Below, one piece after another: positions 44,115-55,350 of a stretch of DNA of 64,000 nucleotides. This stretch comes from Bombyx mori (Eukaryota; Arthropoda; Insecta; Lepidoptera; Bombycidae): positions 12,825,501 through 12,889,500 of the forward strand of contig NC_085129.1 in the NCBI RefSeq assembly GCF_030269925.1. Reading direction: 5' to 3'. A model generated the notes under the pieces. It was not told the DNA's origin. It saw only the letters and a program-made list of their open reading frames with translations, and ran no database searches. The position numbers were made by a program, and so were the translations under genes. Position 1 is the first letter of the stretch; each line of letters begins with the position of its first letter.

Positions 44115-44258
44115 TTACAAGGCTGCACGTCTGGGGGATGGCGCGATGGATATAAAACGCTCTGCGTAAACCCTGTCCCACCGTCTCAATAACTCCGACA
44201 GGGCACCGGCCCGTCGGAACCAAATCCGCTGCACGGATGGGGATCCGGCGATTTTTTC
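44115..44258 (-). CDS. Candidate terminal exon or retroelement piece (minus)
   Basis: On the minus strand an excellent acceptor (cttgtttttttctacag, AG at 44259-44260) is followed by an open frame of 47 codons and a stop at 44115-44117: EKIAGSPSVQRIWFRRAGAL, SELLRRWDRVYAERFISI, ending SPRRAAL. The segment is CpG-rich in AT-rich DNA, as for a coding exon. No donor lies before the stop, so it would be a last coding exon. I recognise no domain; the Arg/Leu-rich make-up could also come from a retroelement. No second exon of the same gene was found in the window. Confidence 0.35.
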   Translation of the reverse strand, partial: EKIAGSPSVQRIWFRRAGALSELLRRWDRVYAERFISIAPSPRRAAL

Positions 44259-44348
44259 CTGTAGAAAAAAACAAGGCTGCAATAAAATGCTTTTACATTT
44301 TGGGCTGACATTTCCTGCATGCACTATTAATTCGAAATATTCAATCAC

Positions 44349-46317
44349 ATACTTTCAATTTCACAAATTTGAAATAATGACTACATTAGCCTTACTTTCA
44401 TTCATATCGTAATGAGGTGAAAGAGCCGACTGCACGGAACAATGGCTCTTAATGACGTCTGATTGTCAGTGATTAGCGTTGAAATCGCTTAATAGTACTT
44501 CTAGACTTTTTTAATGTACTACCAAAGGTTCAATTTGTTATGCTTCCGATTTCTTAGGTAGTTTTCGATACGAAAGTTCAGTTTCGCTTGTGATCAGAGT
44601 AATAGTGCGCACGAAAGTGATTATTTTTTGTTTTCTAAAATTGTTAACCTCATAAATGTTTGATATAGTTTACATTGTGCATAGAGGTGCTTTTTTACTA
44701 AAAAAACTTACAATTGATAATTGTCGACATTTTTGTGCTAATTATTTACTTTTAGTAATTTCGGTCGTCAAGTTTGGCTTTATTTGCTGCTTCCATAATT
44801 ATAACGTAATTATTTAGCAATACTTAACTCACTCTAAAGGCTTGTGAAATAAATAAATAAATAAAGAACATATCGAATACTTTTTTGTATGTACTCAAAT
44901 AAATGCATTCTGAACCCAATATAGACCCACAATTTAATGGTGATAGGTAACATTGATAATACATTTGTAAAAATCTTCACTGTCACACTAAATATCGTTA
45001 ACGGCTTTAGAACTACAATCAAACCCAGTTCGTTTTGCTGGCCGAATTTGAACTGACCTTAATCCGGTCCTTAACCAACTTATACACACATCGACTTTAA
45101 TATAGAAACCGAAAAACAATAAATCGTACTTACTCTCAGATAAACCAAATTCGTATGCGTAGGTATCTCGGTCACGCGTCACGGTTCGCGTATTCAATCA
45201 CTATTTCCTATAAAACCCGATCGAAAAGCTTGCAATAAAACGTATGTGCCCTTCATAGCTCAGCGGATTTCATAAAGATCGTATTTTTCCATAAAAATTC
45301 TCGAGTTCGAGGGTGTATTTATGGATTTTATGTCGGAGTCCCGACGTCGATCTCCCCAATAAAAGTCTTATTGACTGATAGATCAGTTTACGGTGTGTGT
45401 GTAATGCGTGGGCCACGAAACGAGCAGCTGTAGAGCAGAGCGTTAACTGAATTAGTGAACGCGTCTATTTACTGGCCATGTTCGTAAGCTCCAATTGTTA
45501 TCGTCAGCCATATTCACTTTAATCTTATAAGTTAAAAAATTGTAGTGAATTTCGTTGTCTTTAAGATAAAAGAGATCATAGCTCGGTACACTGTCTGATA
45601 TCTAGACAATGCAGATAGCACACAAATATAAGTAGTAGCATTTGTGCATAGAAGTCATGTCGTATTTTTAATTTTTTTGTTCTGCGTCACGGCAGAAACA
45701 GGCAGGTATTGAAGCTCTTCATGATAGTCATGTTCCTTCCACTTGTTCATATGAAAGTCTTGCTTGACATCAGACTAAAAATGTGTAGTAGATTAAACTA
45801 TAATGAAGATTGTATAGTACTGTCAACGTCGGAAATTGTAGTAGGAAAATTGATAGTAGGAGTAAAGAGATGCAATCAAATCGATATTTTTTTGATGTAT
45901 TTATAAGATTTATTATTAGGAAACATTAAGTGGGTTGATCCGACATTATACAATTAATAGTCCTAAACTAAGTACACTCGTATGCTGTGGCTGCCAGACA
46001 CAGACGACAGAGTCTATAGTCAATAACAATCGTCACAGCACGAAGCAAACCACTTATTGAGAACATGTTGAATAAATAAATAAAAACTTAAAAAACGCTA
46101 GTTTCCCGGCCCGACACAACATACGCACGAATCTTGTTACAAAATAGATAAATACTTAACACGGTTTGTTGGCTCGTAAACAAACCCATGTCTTACTGAT
46201 GAAATCGTACTTTACTTTCACGGTAACTTGTAAAGAAAGCTGCCTTTATAACTAACATAATTTACGACACGGAATATTCAAGTGTTTATTACGAAATTAG
46301 TTTTTATGGCTTTTCAA
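44349..46317. other. AT-rich spacer, nothing recognised
   Basis: About 2 kb. Only a short Bm1 scrap (gcgtcacggcagaaacaggc) near 45683-45707 was noted. Confidence 0.45.
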
Positions 46318-46333
46318 TTAGTGACATGATGCT

Positions 46334-46597
46334 GTGGTTTTTAACTTTAATGTTAATAGTATGTTCTTAGCTTTGGACTTGTGTTGGAGAGCGTTGCTTC
46401 GTAATGTGAACGCCACGTACACTTTGAGACAATCAGTTTTCAGACAACGTTTGCCTCTGTTTGCCGCTAGGGGCGCTGTTGCAACTACATACACATTTGA
46501 GTTAACTTTTACGTTATCGAGAACGTTAAAAGCTCGCAATAAGCGCACAGCTCGTTTGTACCTTAATTTAGTTGAGATGTTAAGACCAGTACAAAGG
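46334..46597 (+). promoter_or_regulatory. Possible 5' leader exon ending in a consensus splice donor
   Basis: A region of more balanced composition containing an arthropod initiator-like TCAGTT at 46433-46438. It ends gaccagtacaaag|GTAAGC at 46597/46598, a strong donor. An 88-codon frame overlaps it but resembles nothing known, and a 116-codon minus frame covers the same bases. If transcribed on the + strand it could be the untranslated leader for the signal-peptide exon at 50479, about 3.9 kb downstream. That link is inference only. Confidence 0.25.
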
Positions 46598-46668
46598 TAA
46601 GCTACGGTTAAACATTTAGGAGAACCAATAAAGGCCACATTGCGAGTACTCATCTTAAGACGTACCAT

Positions 46669-47044
46669 CTTTAGGCTTCCTCGAAAACATCGACATGCCA
46701 GAAAGGAACAAGCAAAATCTCCTACAAAACTTCGATCAGGATTCGGATCCAGTGAGTTCGGTATTCAGCAGCCCTAATCACTAAACGAGAAAGGTGATGG
46801 AAAACGAATTAAATTGGCCAAAGGAAATTATATATCTGTTACACGTAGTGGAAGTTAGTGCTCTGCTCGCAAAGTAATATGGTCTATGCATTCGCTGGTT
46901 TATCTGACTTACTTAATATTGCTCACCTTTGCTGTCATTATTTCACGAAAGATTTTTGACTTAGTACTGTCAGCCCACGACAAGTAGCGCGCGAATAATT
47001 TTTATATAAGTGCTTCATAAATTACGTGGAATTTAATTATTTTT
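46669..47044. other. Spacer
   Basis: Nothing recognised. Confidence 0.4.
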
Positions 47045-47232
47045 TATTTTCATTGCGTAGATGAATGAACGAACTCATGGCCAATCTGGCGTTAAGTTGT
47101 TATTGGAGCCCACATATGCGAATCCCGATACTCACGTTGGGGCATGCGTTCTTAGTGTTACATGTTCCACTTTTAAAACCAGAACGTATGATTGTTTGTC
47201 TGATGAAATAGGCAAGAAGGTAATAAATACCT
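47045..47232 (-). repeat. Bm1 SINE, degenerate (minus)
   Basis: ttgcgtagatgaatgaacga, ctcatggccaatctggcgtt, ttgttattggagcccacata and tgatgaaataggcaagaagg keep the reversed Bm1 order with heavy divergence. Confidence 0.65.
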
Positions 47233-48047
47233 AATCGAGCGTACTTGCAGTGAGCCCTAATCAAATTAATGTGTTTTTTTTGAGGATTTTCGTTTTTAAT
47301 ACTCGACGGTATTGCTTCGTCGTGGAAATCCTTTGCGTCATTTTCATTAGGTGCGTATTTATTAGAAATAATTTGAATCTGTCTGCGCGATTTGTATGGT
47401 ATAGCTCGCATCACTCGACCCGAGTACTACCGGGCGTCTTATCCTTTCGAGCACGGCAACTTCAAATTTCTTATATACCAGTGGCTTAGAATTGTAACCT
47501 TGTAAAACAGAATATTTAAAAAAAATCTAAAATAAAAATAAAACGTCTAATATTTAAAAAAAAAGACATGCCCGCTGAGTTTCTTGCCAGTTCTTCTCAG
47601 GACGGAGGCTAGTTTTTGTTAATTGGCGGTAGTTCTTTTTGACGTTCAACAAGTATGTACTTTTATTTATGTTGAATTTTTATTTATTTATTTGGTTTGA
47701 TTTGAATGGATTGAACGTGAAAGAATATATCAAATACTCTTTTACAGATAATTTAAAAAGTTGAGCCATGAGACTTCGAAAGAAAGTTAGATGAATTTTC
47801 GCAATGCGCTTAGAACTTTTCTCATTAAGAAGTAATATTGAATACTCGAAAAAACAAATTCGTTTTCGATATTCTTGTAACTTTGCCTTGTTCGCTTTCG
47901 TCCTATTAAAAATACTTTCTGAGACTTTGTTCGTTATGAGACGTTTTCGTGATAGTTAGCAGCGATTGTTTTCAAGAAATAATAATCATTTATCGTAAAA
48001 ATGTCATTTCAATCAAACTTTTTGATACTTTTGTGTTCGATGTCTTT
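47233..48047. other. AT-rich spacer
   Basis: A scrap similar to the LINE 3' region (cccgctgagtttcttgccag) lies near 47572. Otherwise nothing recognised. Confidence 0.4.
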
Positions 48048-48238
48048 TTTTATTGTATATTTAGGTGGACGAGTTTACAGCCCACCTGGTGTTAAGTGGT
48101 TACCGGAGCCCACAGGCATCTACAACGTTAATGCCGCCACCCACCTTTTTATATGAGTTCTAAGGTCTCAGTATAGTTACAACGGCTGCCCCACCCTTCA
48201 AACCGAAACGCAATACTGCTTCACGGCAGAAATAGGCG
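48048..48238 (-). repeat. Bm1 SINE (minus), 5' side truncated
   Basis: aggtggacgagtttacagcc, cacctggtgttaagtggtta, aaaccgaaacgcaatactgc, ttcacggcagaaataggcg, then unrelated sequence. Confidence 0.92.
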
Positions 48239-49174
48239 TATGTCGAATCAGTTTCGATCACAGAAATAATTTATTTCTGTGGTTTCGATCGATTTTCGTC
48301 TTAAAATAACACAAGTGAGATTACGGTACGCCATGCAAAATTTTCACGTGTCCTCTTTATTTTATAATTTCCAGATTCAAATTTGCATAATAATAATATA
48401 AGAAAATCGTTTTACCCCGAGTGAATTTTTCGGCATATCATAGTGTATCTTTATCTAAGCTCATTTTGTTACAAACACAACTTCATCATAACTGTACAAT
48501 ATGAGCTCGTAATTTATTGCCGCACAATCGTAAATATTTATAAGCGCGAGTGCTTTCTCGCCTTTATCGAGACTTATTTAACGGCCTGCCTTATCAAATG
48601 TAGGTTAGTAAAAATATCGGGCTCTCGGCTTAGACCATTCGAATTATTCGTGCTTTTTATTATTACACTCTCATAAAATTGACGTAAATTAAATTCCGAT
48701 TAAAATTCTTTAAACGAACTTCTTTGATAATTTGGAAGATCACTCAGTTTTACATTTGTACTTTTTTTTATTAAGCGTTTTTCACTTGATGTTCAATTGG
48801 GGTCGATAATTGTAACATGTGTCCTTATTGCGTATTTTGCTTGGTATTCATTAGAGGCATTAATTAATGACGAGAAATTTTTTAGAATTTGTGTTGTAAA
48901 CCTGGCGTATTAGTTTTAATAGTTCTGCTTAGATCTGTTTATGAGCTTCTCGGTCTACCTAGTATAAAGCAGTGACCGGGTGAACACCGCTATTATAATA
49001 GATCTTCAGCCTCAAGATAGCTCCATTTGCGTTGTGATGTATTTGATAGAGTAAGAGGGCAGGTAACGGATAGGTTTATGGAAATTTCACAGTCTACGTA
49101 GGGCTTGTTAATATTGCGTCAAGAAAACGTGGGATTTAAATGTATATCCATATAAAAGGAGTACGAATTATTTT
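48239..49174. other. AT-rich spacer with a small palindrome
   Basis: gatcacagaaataatttatt followed by tctgtggtttcgatc forms a short imperfect palindrome at about 48256-48290. No gene supported. Confidence 0.4.
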
Positions 49175-49183
49175 TGTTTCGTA

Positions 49184-49354
49184 ATCTTCCCAGTGGGTTG
49201 CCTTTCCGATCCGGTGGTAGATTCTGCGAAGCACTGCTCTTCCTAGGGTCAGTGTTAGCAACACTCCGGTTTGTGCCCCGTGAGCTCACCTACACACGTT
49301 AGGGCGAAGCTGAAATAGCCCCTCAAGGCTATCAGTATAGGTAGGGAAAAAAAT
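49184..49354 (+). mobile_element. Ultra-short jockey-like LINE copy with 9-bp TSD
   Basis: atcttcccagtgggttgcct, gtggtagattctgcgaagca, ctatcagtataggtaggg, A-rich tail. Flanked by tgtttcgta at 49175-49183 and 49355-49363. About 171 bp of non-coding 3' region. Confidence 0.92.
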
Positions 49355-49363
49355 ATGTTTCGT

Positions 49364-50141
49364 AGACTTAAAAATATTTCAGTAAAACAAACTGCAGATT
49401 CTAAGAGAAGCTTCAAGTGAAAATCCTCTTTAAGTTATTTCCAACTTTAAAATCCGCTTCGACACTGCGAATGCTTTTCAATCGTAAATGTCGACTCGCG
49501 GAAATTCTCGGAAAAGTTTTCACAGAATTTTCAGGTACCGACCGCTCCGAGGCTTCCAGCGTGGAAATTTATTTGAAAATATTCAATTCGGTGGAACGAA
49601 TTGCACGTCGCTCAGCTAAAAGTTCAACGTTTCACAGCAAGCCGCCTTTGATCGTAATTCTGTTTCAAAAGAATTTGAGATTTCCATCTTGTTAGCTTTT
49701 TGTCGGAATAAAAATATCAAGTAAAAAATTATACGACACTGATGAATGAGTAATGATTTATTTTGTACCAATATGGGTAATAATATCTAATGAAAACGAA
49801 TGTAGACTGTTTATGATATCTTTATCGTCAAAAATTCAATTACTACGTCATTTTAAAGGTTTTTTTTTTTACTGCCGATTTCATAAAAGATAATGTTCTA
49901 TTACGTTTCGAGTAATTCACAAATTCAGAAAAGAAAATCTCCGTAATTTGCTGTTCGTCTTTTTTCCCTTTAGCATGGACGATTGAGCCACAATTAATTT
50001 TAAACTAATGAAAATTTCTTAAAATTTCTCTGCCATCAAAAGCCAAATAACTAAGTAATTATTTTAAACTATAAATGACTATTTTCTTTATTTTGCCTTT
50101 TCTTTTGATCCATAAGTTTTCTACATAATGTTTTTTATGTC
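49364..50141. other. AT-rich spacer
   Basis: A 92-codon frame at 49417-49695 has no known domain. Nothing else recognised. Confidence 0.4.
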
Positions 50142-50418
50142 TTAACGGCTCACAGCCCACCCGGTGTTAAATGGTTACTGAAGCCCATAGACATCTACAA
50201 TCTAAATGCGCCATCCGCCTTGAGATGTAAGTTATGTTATTATATGTTATTATGTCTCAGTATAGTTACAACGGCTGCCCCGCCTTTCGAACCGAAACGC
50301 ATTACTGCTTCACGGCAGAAATAGGCAGGGCGGTGGTACCTACCCGTGCAGACTCACAAGAGGTCCTAAAAACTCACAAGAGGTACTCACAAGAGATCAC
50401 TACCACTAGTTCCAAGTC
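50142..50418 (-). repeat. Bm1 SINE (minus) with small local duplications
   Basis: ggctcacagcccacccggtg, aaccgaaacgcattactgct, ggcagaaataggcagggcgg. At the 5' side the motif actcacaagagg is repeated two to three times before ccactagt. Confidence 0.9.
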
Positions 50419-50478
50419 CAGTCCAATTCTCTTGATGATGAATAAACGCTAATTGCCCTCTCATCTCATTGTTTTCAG

Positions 50479-50562
50479 GTGTGGTTGTGATGACATGGTG
50501 GTGGGCGGTCGCGCTTCTAGCGCTGATAGCGCCCGCCCTCCCAACGCCCCGGGCGGGCAATG
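50479..50562 (+). CDS. Candidate first coding exon with signal peptide
   Basis: An 84-bp GC-rich island. The acceptor tctcattgttttcag (AG at 50477-50478) has a pyrimidine tract and a CTAAT branch-point-like motif about 30 bases upstream; the donor aatg|GTGAGC is at 50562/50563. The ATG is at 50490 after 11 leader bases (gtgtggttgtg). The frame reads MTWWWAVALLALIAPALP then TPRAGN plus one base (phase 1). This is a textbook secretory signal: a short polar start, a hydrophobic core of about 13 residues and small residues at a likely cleavage site. Phase-1 junctions after the signal peptide are usual in extracellular modular proteins such as Ig-family or receptor genes. The protein cannot be identified from 24 codons, and the next exon was not found in the window. 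It is unlikely to follow the exon at 5846 in one mRNA, because that one already encodes a signal-peptide end. Confidence 0.6.
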
Positions 50563-50655
50563 GTGAGCAAATTTACAGTAAGCATCATGCACATTTTCAT
50601 GACCTGATTGTTTTTGTGAAACGTTTTTTTTTAAAGAAAATTACTTAAATTCGAT

Positions 50656-50851
50656 GTGACTAGGAGATGTATGAAAATGGTAGTGCAAGGTAGAGGAGGA
50701 AGAGGTCGACCGAAGAAACGTGGATGGAGTGTGTGAATGACGATATGAGAGAGAGAGGATTGAGTGTTGAGATGACGGCTGATAGAAGAGAACGGAATAG
50801 AAAATATCGCTGTGCCGACCCCACCTAGTGGGATAAGGTGGTGAAAAGAAG
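50656..50851 (+). pseudogene. Decayed RTE-type LINE tail
   Basis: On the + strand the sequence reads TRRCMKMVVQGRGGRGRPKK, then after a frameshift WMECVNDDMRERGLSVEMTA and DRRERNRKYRCADPT before a stop, followed by a gataaggtggtgaaaagaag tail. Same tail family as 12796-13187. Flanks acttaaattcgat (50643-50655) and acttcaatttgat (50852-50864) look like a decayed 13-bp duplication with two mismatches. The 97-aa minus-strand frame here is a shadow. Confidence 0.75.
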
Positions 50852-50864
50852 ACTTCAATTTGAT

Positions 50865-51655
50865 AGTTAATTGAGACCGTGTTTTAAACAAAAATGAAAT
50901 GAAATATACAATTAAATAAGACACATGTATTGCGATAAATTGAGAGCGATAATAAAATAAAAAAATGTAACTTTTTTAAAATATTTGATGGGACATATAG
51001 AGAGTATTGGATTCGTATAAGAGATGTGAACAGTGATGTCATAGTTCAACTTACTTCGCTATAGGTTTAGCCTAAATACAAACAGTCAAACAAATATGGC
51101 TTGATCCCGTGTTTATTTCTGTCCGTTATTGATTGATTTTTAATTTTTTTTAAATGAATACTAATTGCAATGGATTAAACGCCACAAGAATGTTATTATC
51201 GGTATACAGACTATAATAGATAGATAAGGTAAGGCTTTGTCTCCACTGTATTACTTCATAGTACTTGTATAATAATAAACTGTAACTGTAACTGCAATAA
51301 TAAACTGTAGCGGGCACCTATCATAGAACACAATATATTTGACATTTGATACATTGATAAGCTTGAATATTTATTATTTATTTATTTATTTCAGTCTTTT
51401 TACAAGTTTATTTACAAGTTCTGTTCAATAATTTTCGGAACATCGGTCCACTTAGCAATCGAATTCAGTGGAAGATTTTCCTTTTGTTGTTACATTCCAA
51501 AAACTCTTCAAGCGGAACGCTCAAATATTACCAGTATTTAGAGTAGCATTGTGTGCAATTTCTAGAGTCAACAATTATTTATATTGTCTATCGGAATTAA
51601 GAAATGTATTGCCTTTAAAAATAGAATGTTATACAACTGAAATTGTTTTTATTTA
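50865..51655. other. AT-rich spacer
   Basis: A short (TTTA)n run lies near 51371-51392. No gene supported. Confidence 0.4.
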
Positions 51656-51780
51656 TTTATTTTTTATTGCTTAGATGGGTGGACGAGCTCACAGCCCACC
51701 TGGTGCTAAGTGGTTACTGAGGCCCATAGACGTCTACAACGTAAATGCGCCACCCACCTTGTGATATAAGTTCTAAGATG
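51656..51780 (-). repeat. Bm1 SINE (minus), 3' half only
   Basis: ttgcttagatgggtggacga, gctcacagcccacctggtgc, aaatgcgccacccaccttgt, gatataagttctaag, then unrelated sequence. Confidence 0.92.
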
Positions 51781-52658
51781 GTTGGTTTTTAATTTCATAA
51801 TAATCATAGCGTTTTACAATACAATCAGGATTCTATTCACATGTATTCCTTCGCATGTTAGCATACTTATTTATTGACTTTTTTATGCACGGAGTTATCT
51901 TTAAGGATTTATTAATATTATTTTTTAAAGAAATAATGTAATTAAGATAACGGATTTAAGGTAAAATTACAAATGACTGTGTTTTCAAAGTGCTTTTATA
52001 GGAAATCTTAAATGCGGACAAAAATCCTATATAACATGACAGAAATATATCTTCATTTTTATATATTTTTATCGTCAGAAAAGTTATTGTTAATGGGGTT
52101 CCCTAAATGAAAATTTGTGCCCGAAAACCTAAGGTATATTCGAGGCTTAATCTCATTACGGACAAAGTACGCAGTAACGCTACTCCTTATCGCGCGGATT
52201 CCGTCGTAAATCCAGGATTGTGCACGTTGTTTTTATGGCCCTACCGCGAGCGTAAGGCCGTGTTCATATCCGCCTTTTGTGAGTGAGCTTCGTTTAATTG
52301 TTTGCTGCATTAGTTCAAATAGATCCGTGCAAGTCTTTCACGTTTTTATTTATTTAAATTGCATAGATAGTTATGCGTGCTCACGCCTCTTAGTGAGTTT
52401 CTTGTGCCTATTGTAATAAGTACGAGAATGTAAATGTAAGAATAATAGTGGTACCAACCCTAAACACTCCATTCTACGTCGATTTTTGAGAAGCTTTCGA
52501 AGCCAAAGGATGTAACTGACAGTGAAAACAATATTACCAATGTAAGAGCCCGTAGTTTATTCCGTACAAACTTAGGGAGTTCGGTGGTGAGCGTGCGATG
52601 GTAAAAAGGAAATGACTACTTCACGTACCTATAAATGCCGAACCACAATGTTGCCTTA
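51781..52658. other. AT-rich spacer
   Basis: Nothing recognised up to the LINE target site. Confidence 0.4.
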
Positions 52659-52674
52659 GGGTAATACTTCTCTC

Positions 52675-54329
52675 GTGTTGCTGGATGAAGCGGGAAAACT
52701 GCTCGAGCGGGTGGTGGCCGCCCGCATCGTCCAGCACCTGACGGGAGTGGGTCCTGATCTGTCAGCGGAGCAGTTCGGATTCAGGGAGGGCCGCTCGACC
52801 ATCGACGCGGTGATGCGCGTGCGCGCCCTCTCTGATGAGGCTGTCGGCCGGGGTGGGGTTGCACTGGCGGTGTCCCTGGACATCGCCAATGCGTTCAACA
52901 CCCTGCCCTGGTCGGTAATCGCGGGGGCGCTGCAGTATCATGGCGTCCCTGCGTATCTCCGTCGGCTGATCGGGTCCTACCTCGAGGATAGGTCGGTCGT
53001 GTGCACCGGGCACGGTGGGACGGTGCTCCGCTTCCCCGTTGAGCGCGGTGTTCCACAGGGGTCGGTCCTTGGCCCTCTCTTGTGGAACATCGGCTATGAT
53101 TGGGTCCTGCGGAGCGCCCTTAGCGCTCCTCTCCCGGGTCTAAGCATAGTTTGCTACGCGGACGACACTTTGGTCGTGGCCCGGGGGAAGGATTTGCGCG
53201 AGTCTGCTCGTCTTTCCTGCGCGGGGGTGGCCTTCGTCATCGGCAGGATCCGACGGTTGGGTCTGGAGGTGGCGCTTGATAAATCCCAGGCCCTGTTGTT
53301 TCACGGGGCCCGGAGAGCGCCGCCTCAGGGGGCCCACCTCGTGATCGGAGGCGTTCGCGTTGAGATCGAGGCAACCGGGTTGCGGTACCTCGGTCTCGTA
53401 CTGGACGGTCGTTGGAGCTTCCGCGCTTGGAAAGATTAGGTCCCCGACTGATGGCGGCTGCCGGCTCGCTGAGTCGGCTGTTGCCGAACGTCGGGGGGCC
53501 TGACGTGGTAGTGCGCCGCCTCTACACGGGGGTGGTGCGGTCGATGGCACTGTACGGGGCTCCCGTGTGGTGCCACGCCCTGACCCGTGACAACGTTGCG
53601 GCGTTGCGACGTCCGCAGCGCGTGATTGCGGTCAGGGCGGTTCGTGGATACCGCACCGTCTCGTTTGAGGCGGCGTGCGTGCTAGCTGGGACGCCTCCCT
53701 GGGACCTAGAAGCGGAGGTGCTCGCTGCGGATTACTCGTGGCGATGCGATCTCCGCTCCAGGGGGGAGCCGCGTCCCGGCGCGGCGGAAGTTCGAGCGCG
53801 GAAACTTCAATCTCGGCGTGCCGTGCTCGAGGCGTGGTCTCGCCGCCTGGCGGACCCCGCCTACGGGCGACGGACTGTCGAGGCGATCCGCCCGGTCCTC
53901 TCGGACTGGGTGAATCGCGACCGAGGACGTCTCACCTTCCGAGCGACGCAGGTGCTCACGGGACACGGCTGTTTCGGTCGCTACCTGCACCTCGTCGCCC
54001 GGAGGGAGCCGACGCCGAAGTGCCACCACTGCAGTGGCTGCAACGAGGACACGGCGGAGCACACGCTCGCGTACTGCACCGCTTTCGCGGAGCAGCGCCG
54101 CGTCCTCGTTGCAAAAATAGGACCGGACTTGTCGCTTCCGACCGTCGTGGCTACGATGCTCGGCAGCGACGAGTCCTGGCAGGCGATGCTCGACTTCTGC
54201 GAGTCCACCATCTCGCAGAAGGAGGCGGCGGAACGGGAGAGGGAGAGCTCTTCTTCCCTCTCGGCGCCGTGCCGCCGCCGTCGAGCCGGGGTTCGGAGGA
54301 GGGCGTTTGTCCAGCTCCAGCCCCTATGA
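52675..54329 (+). pseudogene. R1-clade reverse transcriptase and C-terminal domain, one frameshift
   Basis: The first frame (52675-53439, about 254 codons) carries reverse-transcriptase motifs in order: QFGFREGRST (about residues 33-42), SLDIANAF with catalytic Asp (67-74), GVPQGSVLGPLLWN (125-138) and the catalytic YADD (161-164, bases 53155-53166), then YLGLVLDGRWSF. The second frame (53412-54329) continues the same protein: RLYTGVVRSMALYGAPVW, and a zinc-binding cluster C204-x2-C207...H217-x4-C222 (CHHCSGCNEDTAEHTLAYC), typical of the R1 clade. The switch lies between about 53424 and 53436 and is equivalent to losing one base (or gaining two), so one intact protein cannot be made. The 5' truncation begins just before LLDEAGKLLERVV, so the initiator and endonuclease are missing. 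In a full element the product would copy its own RNA at a nicked chromosomal target. Large frames in other phases (up to 231 and 203 codons) are GC-driven shadows. Confidence 0.93.
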
Positions 54330-54927
54330 GGAGGCAGTCTCCTCCCGGTGATGGTCACGGGGCGACCTAAGGGGGTTGAGGCTGCGCCGCACGCTACCGT
54401 CACTCTAGCGCGCTGGCACCAGGAGGACGGGACGGCGCGTCGGCGGCTGCGGACTGCGATGCGGTCCGCATTTTCGTCGTCGCTGTCGTCGCCGAACATA
54501 CTGTTGAAGAGCAACCCGGTCGGCGGTGTATCGCGTTCCGACCCGGCAGGCTGGTTCTGGCCCAGCGGGGTATCCCGGAACACCAGCGGCACCGCCCGGG
54601 CGGCCTGGTAGGGCCGCCGTACCGCGGAGACCGACGTCGTTGGTCGTCGACTGTCGCCTCGACGACCCGTCGGTCGGGCGTCCTCGGGGTGGCGCCGCGT
54701 GTCTGGTTGTAGTGTTGACCGCGGGAACCCCCCTACTCTGAACGGGTTCTGACCCCGGACGGAGATCGGACGTCGGGTGTAAGAGTGCAGGGGAGTCGTT
54801 TAGTGGGTGGGCCCTAAAATCCTTGGGCCCGCGATCTGCTCTCAACACCTGCAGATCGTTGAGTCTCACATACCCCGCGCGCCCCCTAGGCGCGGGGACC
54901 TCGTAGGAGGTTCGGCCGCCGGCCCGG
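54330..54927 (+). other. 3' untranslated region of the R1-clade LINE
   Basis: GC-rich, CpG-rich sequence without a conserved frame between the stop codon and the A-run. Open frames of 67-87 codons here are composition artefacts. Confidence 0.75.
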
Positions 54928-55111
54928 AAAAAAAAAAAAAAAAAAGGGTAATACTTCTCAACCTTTTTTCGTTCCTGTTCATCTTAATAAGACTTCTCAT
55001 TTATGACTAACTTTTCCCCTGATAACTATAGAGAACTATACACCCGCTCCCAAAAATGTTTCCGTTTCTCTTAAGGTGTATAGGTCAGTCGGTTTTAGTT
55101 AAGTTTTTATT

Positions 55112-55350
55112 TTTTTTATTTTTTTTTTCTTAGATAAGTGGACGAGCTCACAGCCCACCTGGTGTTAAGTGGTTACTAGAGCCCATAGACATCCACAGCG
55201 TAAATGCGCCACCCACCTTGAGATATGAGTTCTAAGGTCTTACAACGGCTGCCCCACCCTTCAAACCGAAACGCATTACTGCTTCACGGCAGAAATAGTC
55301 GAGTTATGGTATCTACCCGTCCGGACTTACAAGAGGTCTTAACACCAGTA
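55112..55350 (-). repeat. Bm1 SINE, headless copy (minus)
   Basis: Poly-T, ttagataagtggacgagctc, acagcccacctggtgttaag, aaaccgaaacgcattactgc, ttacaagaggtcttaacacc, agtaa. Confidence 0.93.

Larger units (their letters stand above)
52673..54945 (+). mobile_element. 5'-truncated R1-clade LINE, 2.27 kb, with perfect 14-bp TSD
   Basis: A GC-rich block in AT-rich surroundings. It is flanked by identical gggtaatacttctc at 52659-52672 and 54946-54959 and ends in an A-run of about 18 bases (54928-54945). It holds most of the reverse-transcriptase domain, the C-terminal zinc-binding region and about 600 bp of 3' untranslated sequence. ORF1, the endonuclease and the first RT motifs are lost. The duplication is exact and the element carries one clear frameshift, so the insertion appears fairly recent. 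The target is not rDNA, so it is either an R1-clade lineage with no fixed site or an off-target insertion. Confidence 0.95.

Noticed and set aside
46318..46668. 116-codon minus frame opposite the possible leader exon
   Set aside because: No domain and no splice context. The + strand donor is the only notable signal.
50631..50924. 97-codon minus frame
   Set aside because: It is the antisense of a recognisable RTE-type LINE tail on the + strand.
53675..54370. 231-codon + frame and 203-codon minus frame across the R1-type LINE
   Set aside because: High GC lowers stop frequency. The homologous reverse-transcriptase frame is a different phase, so these are shadows.
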